A DNA stretch of 64,000 nt from Sialis fuliginosa (GCA_961205875.1 OY540822.1:14634501-14698500), one strand, 5' to 3'. Shown: positions 1 to 13,905, counted from the stretch's first letter. Notes: generated by a model from the sequence alone, not told the origin. Numbers and translations: made by a program.

Positions 1-287
1 AGTGTGAATCGTAGCGGCCTAGAGCTGGAGCACGCTGCGGCCGCGGCAGCCGCTGCAGGAGGTGGTTTCGCATCATCTCCGTGGGCCGCGGCTGTCCTGG
101 GGCATCATCACCATCATCATCATGCGGCCGCCGCACATGCCTCCATGATGCAAGCGGCGGCCGGACATTCTGCTGCCGAGCACGTTGCGGCTGGTATGGC
201 TTACGCGGCGCACCATGCCTCGGCACCGCCACCCACTGGGGCCATGCCCATGGACCTTCATATGCCGCAAGGTTTCCCCTACTACAG
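1..287 (+). CDS. 5-prime coding exon (partial) of a developmental transcription factor, possibly trachealess-like
   Basis: The frame starting at base 1 is open to 287 and ends at a good donor (ACAG|gtcagt). It is far more GC-rich than its surroundings. The product has an Ala tract (about residues 12-19), a natural run of seven His (about 36-42), further Ala/His/Met-rich stretches, a Pro patch, and a non-repetitive end MPMDLHMPQGFPYYR. Low-complexity Ala/His N-termini are common in insect developmental transcription factors. There is no in-frame ATG near the left edge (first at about codon 48), so the exon and its start lie further upstream. It ends in phase 2 (AG of an Arg codon) and joins in frame to 10176. 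The identity is unproven: a trachealess/NPAS-type bHLH-PAS protein is my guess from the shape of the following exons, and no DNA-binding domain is in the window. Confidence 0.85.
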
Positions 288-2141
288 GTCAGTACCATAC
301 TAGTTAATAATGCAACTGATTCAAAACTATCTTGCATTTCATTTTCTATTTATTTACTAGTATTTGTTTTAGAAAAATATAAGACATTTTTATTAAAAAA
401 ATCATATCTGTTTTGCAATTTTATATTTTAAGATCCTTAAATCTAAGCAATCATTTTATATCTAGATAAGTATTATAATTTAAATGCATGTATTTATAAT
501 TAAGTGAGTAAATTCCCACCTAAATCGTCTTATGTTAGATAATTTATAAAATCTACTATAATATCAATCAGTGGAGTCTGTTGGAAATTTTAAATAAAAT
601 ATTTGACTATAAAAGTAAAATTTAATTATCATACTTTTTGTGTGATAAATAAATATATTATGTATATGTACATTGATATTATCATAAACATAACTTTACA
701 TAATAAATTATAAAACATCGTACAATTAGTTCCCCTCTGCCTCTATTCCCCCATAGATGCACTGACTGTGTATACTTAACCAGATGTTTTTTCTACTTTT
801 GTCGCGTGGCGAACCTTTAGCAATTAATATATAATTGAGAGTTGTTAATTTTTGACAGCTGTAAAGTGAGATTAAAGATCAGGTCGACAAATTAAACGAC
901 TTAGTTTATACCATGTATGCTAAACATTGTTTTTATATGCGTATAATGTATGCATATTTACTATATTATGTTTTTTTCATGATAATATCATTATTGGATA
1001 GTGTCAATTTTTATTAGCGATATCGTCAACATATAATTAATGATCAGTATAATATGAAGTTTTTATGATACTTAATATATTTTATTTTGACATGTAAAAA
1101 TATTTATTGGTACATGTCATAATACCGATTTTTTTTAAATTCAATAGACGCATTTATTATTGAATGAAAAATGTCACCTATTAATTAAATCAAACATTAA
1201 TTTAAAAAGGTATATACGATAATATTAAAAGTGTGAAAACATACATAATTTACAAAACAACATTTAAAAAGAATCCAAATTAATTTTCACTTTGTTTGCA
1301 ATTCGTAAAAGCAGTAAAAAATGCAAATATATGACTCTTGCCCTTACCAGCTACTTGTAACAACTGCTGTTACTAATTTCTTTTGCACCAAAATAATTTA
1401 AAGAACTGCATCTTTAATGATCCAGGGTTAAAAAACGTTAGGGAAATGTAACAGAGTGTGGGGGTGTCGTAACAACACCCCAATACTGAGCTAATATATT
1501 TTATAGGGTGCGAAAGGCTCCATGAAATAAATTTGAAAGTATGATTTTTTTTGACTTAGGACTTAAAACGACATTATATTTTTATAGACTTATAATGTAT
1601 GCGTATAGTTTAAATATTTATTTGTATACATATTTCATAAATCGGGGGGTTATGTTATGTTTAAGATTACGCTACAAGTTAAATAAACTGTATGCGCTAT
1701 AATAAAATGTATCAAAAACATTTAAGAAAGTATTTTAAATTGAATGCTACCTATTCAATTTCATCCCCCTTGACAGTTTTTCTCTCGGAAGATTCTAACA
1801 AAACAAAATAATGTTGAAGATTGTATCGAGAGTAGGTTAAACGAAATACAATTGCTATTAAGTGTAAAGAGTTGTGGTGGATGGGGTGGATAACCGGAGA
1901 ATCTATGAACTCCGGGTGAGAAGAGTGGCAGCAATTTCCGGTTTCATGTCACTCCGGGACAAGAGGGGGAACGAAGCGGGAAGATACTTCCCAATTGTCA
2001 CATATTCGGAAATGGTTTATGTTTGAAGAAGATCATATCTTTAAAATAATACTTAACTTAACATTTATATATCTAAACATAACAGTAGTCTTAAACGTTT
2101 ATTTTATTTATATTCTAAATTTAAAAAAAACGCTTAGATAT
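288..2141. other. Intron 1, first stretch, AT-rich
   Basis: Begins with the donor gtcagt. I see no gene here. A GC-richer patch at about 1870-1980 (TGGATGGGGTGG, then two CTCCGGG-type motifs and ACAAGAGGGGG) stands out and could be regulatory or an old transposon piece. Confidence 0.6.
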
Positions 2142-2657
2142 CAAATAAGGTACTGGCATCAGTTATGGCCGCTATAAGAGCAAGGTTTGCTGTTTTTGTG
2201 ATTTACGGGCTTCTTTTTTATAATTCTCATGAACTCATGTTACTAATAAAACAAGTAAATCTTTATTTAATCAATTTAATTACCAATGTCCACAAATAAA
2301 GTTTGTTTTTTAAATTATAACATTTTATTTTGTTTATGTTTTTTCTCCAGTAATGGATAAAGTAAAATCAGTAATGAGCACAAAGTGTAGACACTTGCTA
2401 CTGATTACAAAATGATAAGTACTACGACACAAAAGATATAAAAGAAAGAATCGTTAAATTTGAAACAATGTAAAGCAGTTTCAATGATAATATAATAATT
2501 AATAAATAAATCATACTAATAATTAGTTTAAATGTCCACCATTTAGACACCTATTGACCGATTGTCATCAAATCATGCTGTAAAACAGTTAAATGTAAAT
2601 AGTATTCAAATATCAATAAATATTTCATATCCAAGACTGGTGCCAGTACCTTATTTG
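2142..2657. mobile_element. MITE family A, copy 1 (full length)
   Basis: Bounded by a perfect 16-bp terminal inverted repeat, CAAATAAGGTACTGGC on the left and GCCAGTACCTTATTTG on the right, extending imperfectly further in (CATCAGTTATGG against CCAAGACTGGT). The interior is AT-rich and non-coding. It shares GCCGCTATAAGAGCAAGG, AACTCATGTTACTAATAAAA and ATAATTAGTTTAA blocks with copies at 17199 and 33691 and a fragment at 4086. It is a non-autonomous DNA transposon; I could not fix a superfamily because the target duplication is not clear. Confidence 0.8.
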
Positions 2658-3282
2658 CAATTTGAAACAAAAAATTATATATCGCAATTATCATAAATAT
2701 AGTCTTTTCACGAAAAAAATTCTAGCCAGTTATGAGTTAACAAAGTAATGTTTATCATAAACTGAATCCAATAACTAACATAAATTCAGTAAAGCTATTT
2801 GCATTTATTGATTATTACACAATTTCATTCGACTTTCCTCCAGTAAAAAAGTTCAATATGCTGACGACATTTTCATAAAATAACAAAGCGCAAAATGATG
2901 ATTACGGGGGCCTACGAAACTATAGTTGAATGAAAATTTACACATTTTTATCGGTAACGTTTATATGTGTCAGACGAACTAATGTAGGTAATATCCACAA
3001 CCTGTGCTTTCGACTGTTTTGCATATAAAGATGTTGTACTAGAATTCTCAACTTCCCCTCTGCACGTGTGCTCGGATTGCCTACTGTATTTGATGGTGGT
3101 AAATACTGTTATACCATATTTAGGGGGTTGTTCCTAATCCTAATAACAATTCTATTGAAATAAGGATATTGATAGGTACTCTTTTATATTAAACAAAAAA
3201 AAAATAATTATGAAACACCTTCAGTTCAAGCTTTTACTTTTTAAAATAAATTCTTATATATTTATATAGTAACTAAATGATT

Positions 3283-4028
3283 CTAGGTCTTATTTTCTTG
3301 TATTTTAGTCGATATTTGTATGACGAGTTGAAGTTCACTGCAGGAAATTTCACTAAAAAAGTTCGAATTTTTTATTTCGTTAAAAGTATGTTTATTGTAT
3401 AGAAAATGACGTGAAAAGTTGAACTGTTCAAACCGCAGGTCTGTATCTCAAACCGTTCTCGAGATATAGCCTCTCAAAGTTTTAGTATTTTCAAATTTTT
3501 GGAGAAAAAAGGCCATAACTTTTGAACGTGTGGTCGGAATTGATTTTAGTTAACGGATTTGAAATCAGCGTGTCAAAATCTATATAATGACATGTATAAT
3601 ACTTTAAAATCCGACAAAAAAATTTTGGTTAAAAATCGACATTTTTTTAAGGTATACCCCTTTGAATTTTTTCGATTTTTCGTGAATTTTTTTTTTTCGA
3701 GTTTTAAGGTATTATACATGCCATTATATAGATTTTGATACGCTGATTCCAAATCCGTCAACTAAAATCAATTCCGACCACACGTTCAAAAGTTATGGCC
3801 TTTTTTCTCCAAAAATTTGAAAAAACTAAAAATTTGAGAGGCTATATCTCGAGAACGGTTTGAGATACAGACCTGCGGTTTGAAACAAACAACTTTTCAC
3901 GTCATTTTCTATACAATAAACATACTTTTAACGAAATCAAAAATTCGAAATTTTTTAGTGAAATTTCCTGCATTGAACTTCAACTCGTCATACAAATATC
4001 GACTAAAATACAAAAAAATAAGACGTAG
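3283..4028. mobile_element. Foldback element with arms of about 360 bp
   Basis: The left half (from CTAGGTCTTATT through GTATTTTAGTCGATATTTG) returns as its reverse complement in the right half, ending CAAATATCGACTAAAATAC...AATAAGACGTAG. Paired landmarks run all the way in: AAACCGCAGGTCTGTATCTC with its complement near 3860, GGCCATAACTTTTGAACGTG with its complement near 3785, and TATAATACTTTAAAAT with its complement near 3705. Only about 20-40 bp at 3635-3680 are unpaired. No ORF of note is present. The RNA would form one very long imperfect hairpin. It lies next to a broken family A copy. Confidence 0.85.
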
Positions 4029-4085
4029 AGGTATTATAGTTTTATAATTGAGCGTGTAACTTAATATTAAATGCTATTTTTGATT

Positions 4086-4332
4086 GATGATTACAAAATG
4101 ATAATTACTACGACACAAAAGTTATAAAATAGAGAATTGTAAAATTTGAAACAATGTAAAACAGATACTATGATAATATAATGATTAATAAATAAATCAT
4201 ACTAATAATTAGTTTAATTGTCCACCATTTTGACACCTATTAGCCGATTATCATCAAATTAAGCTGTTTTACAATTAAGTTTCTATAGATAATGGCAGTA
4301 AATTTCTAATTTAGTACATTTAATTAAACAAG
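4086..4332. mobile_element. MITE family A, truncated copy
   Basis: Matches the right half of copy 1 from GATTACAAAATGATAA through ACTACGACACAAAAG, AATAATTAGTTTAA and GTCCACCATTT to CATTTAATTAAAC. The left terminus and the right TIR are missing. The foldback element ends about 60 bp upstream. Confidence 0.65.
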
Positions 4333-7300
4333 GGTGTAACTATGTTGTGAGCATCATTTCCCTGGCCGAATATTGTTAAGTTCGTCTCTGTAAGCTATTA
4401 CGTCACCTAGCGCAACGATAACTATGATGTTGATGGTATTATTGTCATGTACCACGCATAAACCAAAAGTTACGCTTGTAATGTAACATCCCTGCAACAT
4501 ATGTTTGGAATTGTTCAACGCGGTATGACTATGACATAGATGTCCTGTTCTCTGCTAACCCCTACACGCTTTGTGGATAATATGGAACATTTGTGGTAAC
4601 TAATATTTATTTTAAAATAAAATACATATCACATTTTTAAATTTGTCGCTAAAGTGAATAAATGTTATTTTTGGGGTTTATTTAGAGTGGTTTGTAAAAT
4701 AATCACTCGTTGATGTAATGAGTGAAATATGTAGTAGGTGTACATTGTGCAAATATTTCAGAAATATAACAATACAAGTGGATAGTAATTTATTAGCAAG
4801 ATATATATAGAAACATCAAGTATAGTTAGAAAACCTTTATGGGTCTTATTCCAATTATACAATGTTTTCAAAGAACTGTAAAAAGAAAATATATATGCAT
4901 TTTGAAAACAACTTTTTCAACTTAAATACTGAACAAGTATTATTAAAAAATATAGAATTAAAACAACGGCAAGTTAAAAGAAAAGGGAGATGAAATAATA
5001 CAAACGTATTAAAAAAGACGCAGACAAAATGTAGAAAAGAAAAAGAAAATAAACGAGATGAAGCATTGTTGGAAGACTTTAGCATTACAGAAAATACTGG
5101 TATATTCCATATTAGGTTGTCAAAAAGTATTCTTGATGTTTCTGTATATAACAATGCCAGTAATAACTATACGAAGTATAGAGAAAAAATCCTGCTCTTT
5201 CTATAAACAATTGATAATCAATCAACGGTAAAAATATCGCAGAGAACGCTGGTTAAATTCTTGTACTGGTTCTTCAATGAAATAGCCAGTGATTAAAATT
5301 GTTTGGTCTCTGTAATACACAAGAATGTCATTATATTTACTTAATCAAATCGTTTAAAATATATAATGTAAGTAAAAGTTGCCTACTAATTTTATACTAA
5401 CTTGCATAAATGATATTTAATAAAACCACTTTAATACGGTAATTAAAACTTAAAAATGGGTTATAATACAATCATATACAATATACATACATATATAACA
5501 ACATAAACATTTCAACTGCAACAATAGTTTGTTAGTACAAGTAAAACAAAAAAATCATGTGATTGAAAAAACAATTACAATGATTCTTTTTTCCAAATCG
5601 CCCGAACGCATTGTCATGAAAACTATCAAAGATTCGATACAAGTTGAATTCTCAGACATTGAAGGTAACTTTTTCTGTCACCGCCGACATTTTTCAAAAA
5701 ATACTTATGTTTAAAGTCGATCAATGGTTTCAGTACAAATCATTAAAATTATTTAATGTTGCAAAAAATTATTAACTCGCTAAAACTCGTCAGATAAGCG
5801 ACTAACGCAAAATTCAATCTTGTTTATAAATTCATCTATTCATAAAATTACGCTAGATCTTATATATTTTAATATTTGGCGGTATATGTTTATTCATAGT
5901 TCTAGGGAAAGATGTCCCACAAGATTGTCGGTTCTTTTACAGATTTGTCTAACTGTCTGAACGTAAAGTCAGGCGCCTCTTTCCAAATATAACGTATGTT
6001 TGTCGGTTGCTCACTACAATATACATTTACATAGAGAGAATAAACATCATGGACCATTTTCCTACCAACCAACTGAGGCTTTCTGAACTACCACTGAATA
6101 TGCACAATGTACACAAACAATTACCAATTTATTCAAAAACACCAAATATTAACTAATGCTTCTAGATTGCTGTTGTTAGTATACATATATATTATATGTG
6201 CTCGTATAATGCATAAATAAACACAATTTATATAAGAAAAGTACATATGTACTATGTACTTATATCAAAAGATAACCGCGGAAGCTTCAATTCTACAATA
6301 CTACATTTTATAATAAATAAAAAAGGGGCAGTGTTTATCAAGTCAATGTGTGAAAAACACACGAAATTCGTGTAAAATGAATATTTGTTTATCTAATGTA
6401 CTAAATCTATGTACAGTTGATACGAAGAACCTCCTAGACTCACCTCGTTGAAGGACGTGTATAAACGTACGTGCTCAATACAAATTGTCTTTATTATTTG
6501 CATTTTTTAAGTGTCGAGCAGCGAGCTCTTCAAACCAATTTGGATTTTAAAGATATTATAATTTTTAGATAGATGCTTGATTGCATATTATTAAACAGAA
6601 CGTAATTTTATTTTGATATGTTAATGAATAAATATTATAATGAATTTTAAAGGTGTAGGAAATACAAATATTATTTTTATTATCAAATACCGCACCATAT
6701 ATGTAGACAATATAAACAATTCTGTATTTTAATTATTTACTATAAAGTATACGTAAGTAGTATTTATTTATTGTTTGTTAATTTGATAACCAACAATGTG
6801 TTGCACTTTATATACGTATGTGTTGGAAATTAATTAAAAACGTGTTAGCAAAAAGTAGAGATAAAGTTTTAGATTTGTTGAATTCGTTCTGTGTATGTAC
6901 GAGTATGATACATATGTATTCGTATACACATAAGTCCAGTAGTGGTTACAATTCAGTTCGGTTAGTCTTATCTTCTAGATTTATTGCATTGTGCCTTTGT
7001 GAAGACAATATTATAATGAGTCGGGATCTTCCCCAGTCCTTAACAGTGCCTCATTACAAATCATGTATCTTTAATTGAAATATCTTGTTCTTCAACACAT
7101 AATGTCTGGCTTGCATGCTACCTTTACCCAAAAAATTGTTAACACTGTATAAAAATACACTCCAGGGTTACTGCCCTTAACACATATATGTACAAATAAC
7201 TCGACCATTCAAATTAAACGTTCTGGATTTGTTTAATTGTATGTTTGACACAGTTATGTGTTTTAAAATATAAACATTAATTATTGTATTTCATGTAAGT

Positions 7301-7515
7301 TATTGTGAGTTGACAACATTCAGTTTTTACAGTGTAAATCTAAAAACCAGTTGGAAAGGTATGCATTATGTAATATATGCTTTTCTAAGTGAACTAAAGG
7401 TAAATATTCCCAAAAGCAATTAGAAGAAATCTGTCTGTATACGACGCGACGGTCTACTATAATATACATCCACATGTATTATATTGTCGCTATGTGTTAT
7501 GTTCCATAATCGTGG
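4333..7515. other. Intron 1, middle stretch
   Basis: AT-rich and non-coding. I see no exon, RNA gene or clear transposon. The short ORFs here (for example 5529-5714 and 6818-7078) have no recognisable domain and the AT-rich codon use of chance frames. Confidence 0.55.
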
Positions 7516-7524
7516 TTTAGATTT

Positions 7525-7575
7525 GTACCTGCGCGGGATTCGAACCCATATCCTTCACGTCTTAAATATAGGTAT
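7525..7575 (-). repeat. tRNA-derived SINE remnant (T-arm)
   Basis: Read on the minus strand it contains AGGATATGGGTTCGAATCCC, a B-box/T-arm sequence. A close relative lies at 14098-14135. No complete tRNA cloverleaf can be drawn from the flanks, so this is a SINE or tRNA relic rather than a tRNA gene. Confidence 0.5.
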
Positions 7576-8852
7576 AAATTCAAATAAAAATATCGATACC
7601 TAACTATATTAGAACTGTAACATACAATTAGAAATATACATAAAACCTATACTCGTATGTGATACGAACTAATAATATTCTGACGTTACGATCCTACAAA
7701 GAATATATGTAAATAAGAGTATATGTATTGTGTACAGACATAAAAATATTGTAGCATAAGAAAGTAATCTTGGAAATAGAATGGTAGGGGTTGTTTCAGA
7801 GTCATGATAACAATGCGATTTGAGAAATAAATTGAAATACTCAACACATTTCACCCAAATACGGTTATTTATTGATGGTTTTTACATTTATATACAATTT
7901 TCAGAGAACGTGCGGATGCAATGGAACAGAGAGCTACTACACTGCTTATTTTTACTGTATAAAAGCCTTTTTCTGTTGTTGTACCCTCACAAAACCGGCG
8001 ACCGAAAAATGGACATAATCTCTTAACTCCCCTTTACCGAAACACCCTATTTTTGATACGCCCATGAACATATATTGTAGTAATATATAATACACGTCCT
8101 ATACCTAATACACTTATACATATTTATCAACTAATTATTTACTAATAATAGTATTCTGTGAATACCCATGCGACAAGCTACTCTCAAAACTGCCGATGTT
8201 TTAATTTCATCAATACCATAATTATAATTGATATTTTTATTAAAAAGTCAAGTTCCGGACTTAATTATTCAATGTGAAATTAATTTAAATTAGTAGAACA
8301 TTGAGACAGACAAAAATTCTATAAAAAATCAAAAAGGATATATTGCTGATAAGACTCAAAAAATGTTAAAACTTTTATTTAAAAAAAAATAAGTAAAGTT
8401 ATCGGTTAATAATTAATATTACAGCAGAAAAAATAGTCTAAATGAAATATTAATATTAATATACGTACATGTTTTATAAACAAAAATGTTCGTAAGTGGT
8501 TTTTCGGCCATCAATTTATTATTTAGAAATTCCTTGAGAGGTAATTTACTTTAGATATTTACTCATCAGTTAAAAGTAATTAATTAAGTCTCTTCTAGTG
8601 TTGAAAGATAATTCTCTATGATTTATGAATGAACTGCATTATTTAGTTCACTAAATTTGCCAAGCCACGATCATAAAAACATTTATAAAAAAATAATGCT
8701 TTACTATGCTATATAAGGCTTTTGCGGTTGTTTTTGACATAATAGACGCATTTTATACTCAAAAGTTTATTTTTGTTTAATAAATAAACACGTTTAACAT
8801 ATTTTATAAACGATTTAAGGATATTTATAAATTGAAAATACAATCTTTGACA

Positions 8853-9001
8853 AAGTCTGTCTGTTTGTTACCTTTTCACAGCAAAACCGCATTTGGCATG
8901 AAGGAAGGACATAGGTTACTTTGTAATTTGTATCTTTAAGAGTTGATTAGATAAAAATATCACAAATTCCACGCGGACGAAGTTGCGGATAACAGCTAGT
9001 C
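8853..9001 (+). mobile_element. Degenerate insect repeat tail ending ...CAGCTAGT
   Basis: Contains GTCTGTCTGTTTGTTACC, TTTTCACAGCAAAACCGC, GGAAGGACATAGGTTACTTT and ends CCACGCGGACGAAGTTGCGGATAACAGCTAGT (given in parts of one block at 8970-9001). This resembles a tail I know from many lepidopteran interspersed repeats; assignment to Helitron or RTE is uncertain. The CTAG end would fit a Helitron. Confidence 0.55.
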
Positions 9002-9574
9002 TGATATAAAAAAAATTTCGACTTGTGAAATTTGTACATTTATGGAATGTTTAAGAACCACTGGTGTAGGGATCCATTAAAAAATCTGATAGTATGATAC
9101 ATAAACAGGATATTCTTCTTAAGAAGCGATCAGAAAAAATAAAGATTTCTTTTTGATCGATAGTTAATAATGATTGGCTGAAACGACTGCAACTTTACTG
9201 TTGCTTGAAGCGTATGGATAATTATGCTTCCTTTTAATAATACATTTTACGCGCATTCGAACAGATTCAATGTTGATAACTACACCACTAAAATTAACCC
9301 CCCACACGATCAGTATTTGCTAATCTTGTACAAATCACGTTTCAGACATTGCCTGTCGTCCCTCGTTACATTATCATGTGTATAAATATTATATAAATAA
9401 TTTTAAATATGTATATTATTTTGTGTTTTTTAAGGAATAAAAACAATAACAAAGTTATTAATTAATTATGTATAATATTTACATAATTCATATAAAAAGA
9501 GGGGTGTAACTTAATAGAACTGAAACCAATTATTTTTCCTCTTTACTTATTTGATACGAATTATTTTATTTATA

Positions 9575-9750
9575 AACATTGTTTTCACTTATTGCTTTCC
9601 GAATTCATTAAATTTATACAAATTATACACCTAAACCTTCCTCACGAAACAGTGAAAACTGAAATAAAATCCGCTGAGTAATTACTGAGAAAATCGTACA
9701 CAGACAGACAGCCAGACGCAGTGAAAGACTTTGTTTTATACTATGTATAG
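9575..9750 (+). mobile_element. Degenerate RTE-like LINE or SINE 3-prime tail, copy 1
   Basis: Contains GTTTTCACTTATTGCT, ACACCTAAACCTTCCTCACG, AAATCCGCTGAGTAATTACTG, ACAGACAGACAGCCAGACGC and GACTTTGTTTTATACTATGTA in the order I know for RTE-type 3-prime ends. No reverse-transcriptase ORF is attached. A related copy lies at 24575-24745. Confidence 0.6.
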
Positions 9751-10175
9751 ATGTAGCAGTATAAGCATTGATTTTTAATACCTAAGGATATCTGCAATCA
9801 ACTTTTAATTATAAAAAATATTTTTGAAATGTTGTACATAATAAAAATTTGATATAATAATCTTGGCAAGTATTTTACGTTAATATATTAAAATTGCAGT
9901 ACTTTTATAACCGAGTGCATAATATATACAAAATATTTAATCTGGGTTAAACATCTTATGGCTGAAGATCATGTAGTTATAATTGCCCTTCAGGCCAAAA
10001 CAGTCTTTCTGTATTTTAATATTTTATCATAATGCAATAGCTTCTGTTTTGCAAGATAAACAAACAAACAAAAATGTCATGTCATATTGAATAAATAATT
10101 TTAAATATAAAAATCTAAAATTACGTTATAGAAAACTATTCTATTGTATTATTAAATATGTATTTTTTATTTCAG

Positions 10176-10208
10176 ATATCGAGAAGACGCCCTTTGCTGG
10201 ACTGATCG
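10176..10208 (+). CDS. 33-nt microexon 2 of the same gene
   Basis: Preceded by a pyrimidine-rich acceptor (TATTTTTTATTTCAG|A) and followed by a donor (GATCG|gtatga). One base completes the Arg codon left by exon 1, ten codons follow (YREDALCWTD), and CG starts the next Arg. The join reads FPYYR-YREDALCWTD-R. It enters and leaves in phase 2, so inclusion or skipping keeps the frame. Splice sites, phase and continuation into 18515 all agree, which makes chance unlikely even though it is only 33 nt. The peptide is aromatic and charged, unlike the Ala/His-rich exon before it. Confidence 0.8.
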
Positions 10209-13200
10209 GTATGATTATAAATTTAATATTTTTATTAATATACATAGTTAAGATAATTTTAAATAAAAAGTTCAAAGACCATGCTTCAAATGTTATATTT
10301 TTAAGAACATATTATAAGTTCTTTATGTATTTTATTTTTATATCAAATAAATTTCGTATCATAGTAACCCATAATCTAAATTTGGACTGTTATTTTCATA
10401 AACCAATTAAATAAAAAAAATCCAATAAGAAAGTAATTTAAGTATTTTTTATTAACTTCTTATTTTAAAGTTATTGAGAGTTTCTGGGCGTTACAGACAT
10501 ACCTATCACTGCATCTTTCTCAGGTGTGCTCAGGTATTAAGTAGATTTCATATCTATATCATTTTTAGCTAGTTAAAATTTTATGTTTCAAATTATTCAA
10601 ATTTCAAGATACAAATAAATATAAGAGCCATTATATTTTAAAATCGATAAGAAGCATTTGTAAATTATTAACTTTAAAAATAACGGCTCATATACGTAGT
10701 TAAGCAATAAAAAATATTCATAAGAAAATCATTGCCACAGCAAAAAAATAATAATTTCTATAAAATATATAAATGTACAATAGTTTTGTCAAATCAATCA
10801 ATAGTTTCACGGTTAAGTTACTATAGAATTCTCAAATTAAATCCCAGTATTGTAAAATATTTTATTGGATAGCAATTTTATAAAAAAAAAATATATAAAC
10901 ACCGACTTATTACCTGAGCAAGTTTTTTTTTATAATACGTTATGATTTTTCTATAGACTAAGATTGGCTGACTTAATGGATTTTGAATATAATATTATCC
11001 ATCGTTGGGCGGCAAGTCCAATAGGGCAAACGCTATTTCTTTGGGACTTTTCCCATCGCTTATTTTTTAGCCATACTGACGTCATATACAATTGTTATTG
11101 AATTATAAGCACGCCTTAATATTTTTTCATATATTTATAGTCATATAAATCTATAAAATAGAATATATATAGGAAATTAATTACCTTTTAATACACACAA
11201 AAAATTAATTGTCTATTGTTCATCAGTAAATATTAATTTTAAATTATCAATAGAATGATTAACATCTATATTTAAGAAAAAATTAAAATTACATGATGAA
11301 ATGTATAGTTTGAATACCACTGGCACAGTCCGTTGGCCATCTTCATGTCACTCGACTAGTATAATTGTATAATCAAGTCAAATTGGGATCGAGAATGTAG
11401 TGTTGGTCAAAGGTCATCCGTGGGTGTATTGGACACCAGATTCTCTACTACAATTATAACATATGTATATCTTGTCAAATGCATTCTTAACTGTTTCTTA
11501 CTTATCCTTAAAGGTATATATGCACATTATAAAGTGCCGTTTCAACTTTTGTCTTATCGATATACAAAAATTAATCAAGCAGTTTATTTATGAGTCAGTC
11601 AATCAAAAATAGTATATATCTATATAAATAAGATAAGAAAGTCACATATTTTGACTACTAAAATAAATATAAAGACAGCATCTGTATTATTTTATTGATA
11701 GGACCAAAATCAAACTTCCCACTTATATTGTATTAAAATTTGCTATGTATGCAAAGTGTTGATAAATATTGAGAAAAAAAACACACAAATAAATTTGCGT
11801 ATTTTTTAAATTGTAGAAAAGAATAATTTCATGAAGAGGGAATGAGAAACGAACATACTGGTCTTTATTACGTCTTACTCACAATTATTAATTTGTCCAA
11901 TGTAGATAATTCGTCCGGTACATTCAAGTACATACAATATTTCATAAACTGTTATTTTCGACTTTCAGATTCATAAAAAGCAAACTTTGAAATAATTATA
12001 ATCTAAAAATACTAAACCAGTAAAATCTATAACTAAAGTTTGAGGAAGTCGTTAAGCCTAAGAATTCTATTCATTATTAAAACAAACATACATACATACA
12101 GACACACAAACGCTCACGCACGATTCGAGATCACGGAATTATGGTTAGACGAAGGGACATATGAATATGTATGTGTAAGTGCCGTATTATATCTCTGGGG
12201 TAACTTATAACATTGTGTCATTTCACTAGCTATAATCTACACTTGCGTCTTCTAATTAGAAAATGATAGTTGTCCGTCGGTCGTTTGATTCATTGGCGAC
12301 ATGGTGTATCCAGTGTTTCACCTGACAGAGGTCAGTGGCGTAGCTAAAAATATACACCCCGCATCAAATTAATATTCAAATACAGTACAGCAGTGACGCA
12401 CAACTTTTTTCTTCAAAGTGCCATTACAATTAGTATAGTCACAGGTTAAGATTACTCCAACATTACAGTTTTTAGGGGAGGGGGTGACTTTAAAATTTGA
12501 TCATGACGTAATTTTTTTTAACGAAATTAATATCCTCTATGAAATATAAGTTTTTTCACTTAAAATCTAGTCCTTAAGTGATAATACTGTGACCAATTTG
12601 ACAATAATATTTTTCATGAGTGGCATTATTGTTTTTGTTAATTATTTATTTAATTAATTTTTTAATTATAATCTTTGGCTTCTGTAAATATGAATTATTT
12701 CTGAGTCCGTGCCTGGATAGCACAACAAACAGCAGAGTTGACAATGGTGTTCTTGTATGATTAAATGCCCAGATATGAAAAAAACTAACAAGCATGGAGC
12801 CCCTGCTAGGACAAGTTGTTTTAAATTTGTACAAAGCTTCCACTATATATTGCCGTGGACACTGGATATTTGTTATGAAACTTTATGACAAATTATAAAT
12901 TGTCACACGATTATAACTTTATAATGCAACGACATAAAAATGTACACCTATATGTTGTTTCATACATATACTCATTAAAAATAGACTGATTTTAATAATA
13001 CAATAATTAATGTCACTTGTTGAAGAATAAATTAAGGTAATTTTAAACAGTACGAGTAATTAATTTTAATTTAGTTATAGATCTAAGAGTGCGCTAAAGA
13101 TCGAGATCCAAACTATAGATAAATAAAATATGAACAAGAGGAAAACAATCAGAATGCAAATTAGTTGAGTATAGCATTATACATATATATTGTTTTTTAC

Positions 13201-13699
13201 AATTATTGTGCTGCCATTTATATGTTGAAATTGCAACAAGGCTCCTATAGAAGCCGCCTTAGCATGTCACTATTTGGTAAATAAATTTATTTGATATCCG
13301 ATAAAACCTTTAAGATTCTGTATCAATATGTAATACACATCTTGCCTAATTAATGATTATTCTTTAGTCTGATTGTGTACACCGACTTCAACTTCTTCTA
13401 TAGCAATTAAATCGTGAACACAAAAGGAAATGGTTGATGTTTTTATTTGTATACAGTAATATGTCGCTCCTTGTTCAATTAATTTATGGTTTTGGTTTAT
13501 TAAAAACCTGATCGCTACAAAATTACTTATATTTATTAGTTTTAGAGATGTCAGCCATTCAGAATGTATTTGAAATATTTAATACTTTATAAGTACATAT
13601 TTCTAAATTTATATGTATTATTTATTGAATTTAGATATTGTTTACAAGTACATAGTATGATAGTAATTTAAGTAGTAATTTAACAAATAATGTGTGCTT

Positions 13700-13905
13700 C
13701 ACAATGCGAGGAATTATTAAGGACAATCAGGAATCTCCGGAAAAGGTGCAAGTACATCTTGTCGAGAATGGACCCTCATAAATGCCTCAAGTCTTTATGA
13801 CTTCTCATAATATCGTTCCATAAATCAAAGCTCCCTTGCCCTTCTATTCTGCGCCTCTTCACCCCCTCTGTGCTAGTCTACAGAGTGTTGAACCATAGCA
13901 CACTT
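13700..13905. promoter_or_regulatory. GC-richer island, possible enhancer
   Basis: A block of normal-complexity sequence (GCGAGGAATTATTAAGGACA ... CTCCCTTGCCCTTCT ... CACCCCCTCTGTGC) in AT-rich intron, with no open frame flanked by splice sites. An intronic regulatory element is a guess based only on composition. Confidence 0.2.

Noticed and set aside
106-123. Seven-His run that looks like a purification tag
   Set aside because: It lies inside a spliced, Ala/His-rich natural exon without vector sequence; His runs are common in insect transcription factors.
4855-5154. 99-codon minus ORF
   Set aside because: Phe/Leu/Ser-rich translation of AT-rich DNA, no domain, no splice or promoter support.
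12325-12360. hAT-like CAGTGGCGTAGCTA terminus as a transposon
   Set aside because: No inverted partner or target duplication was found nearby; kept only as a note in the intron entry.
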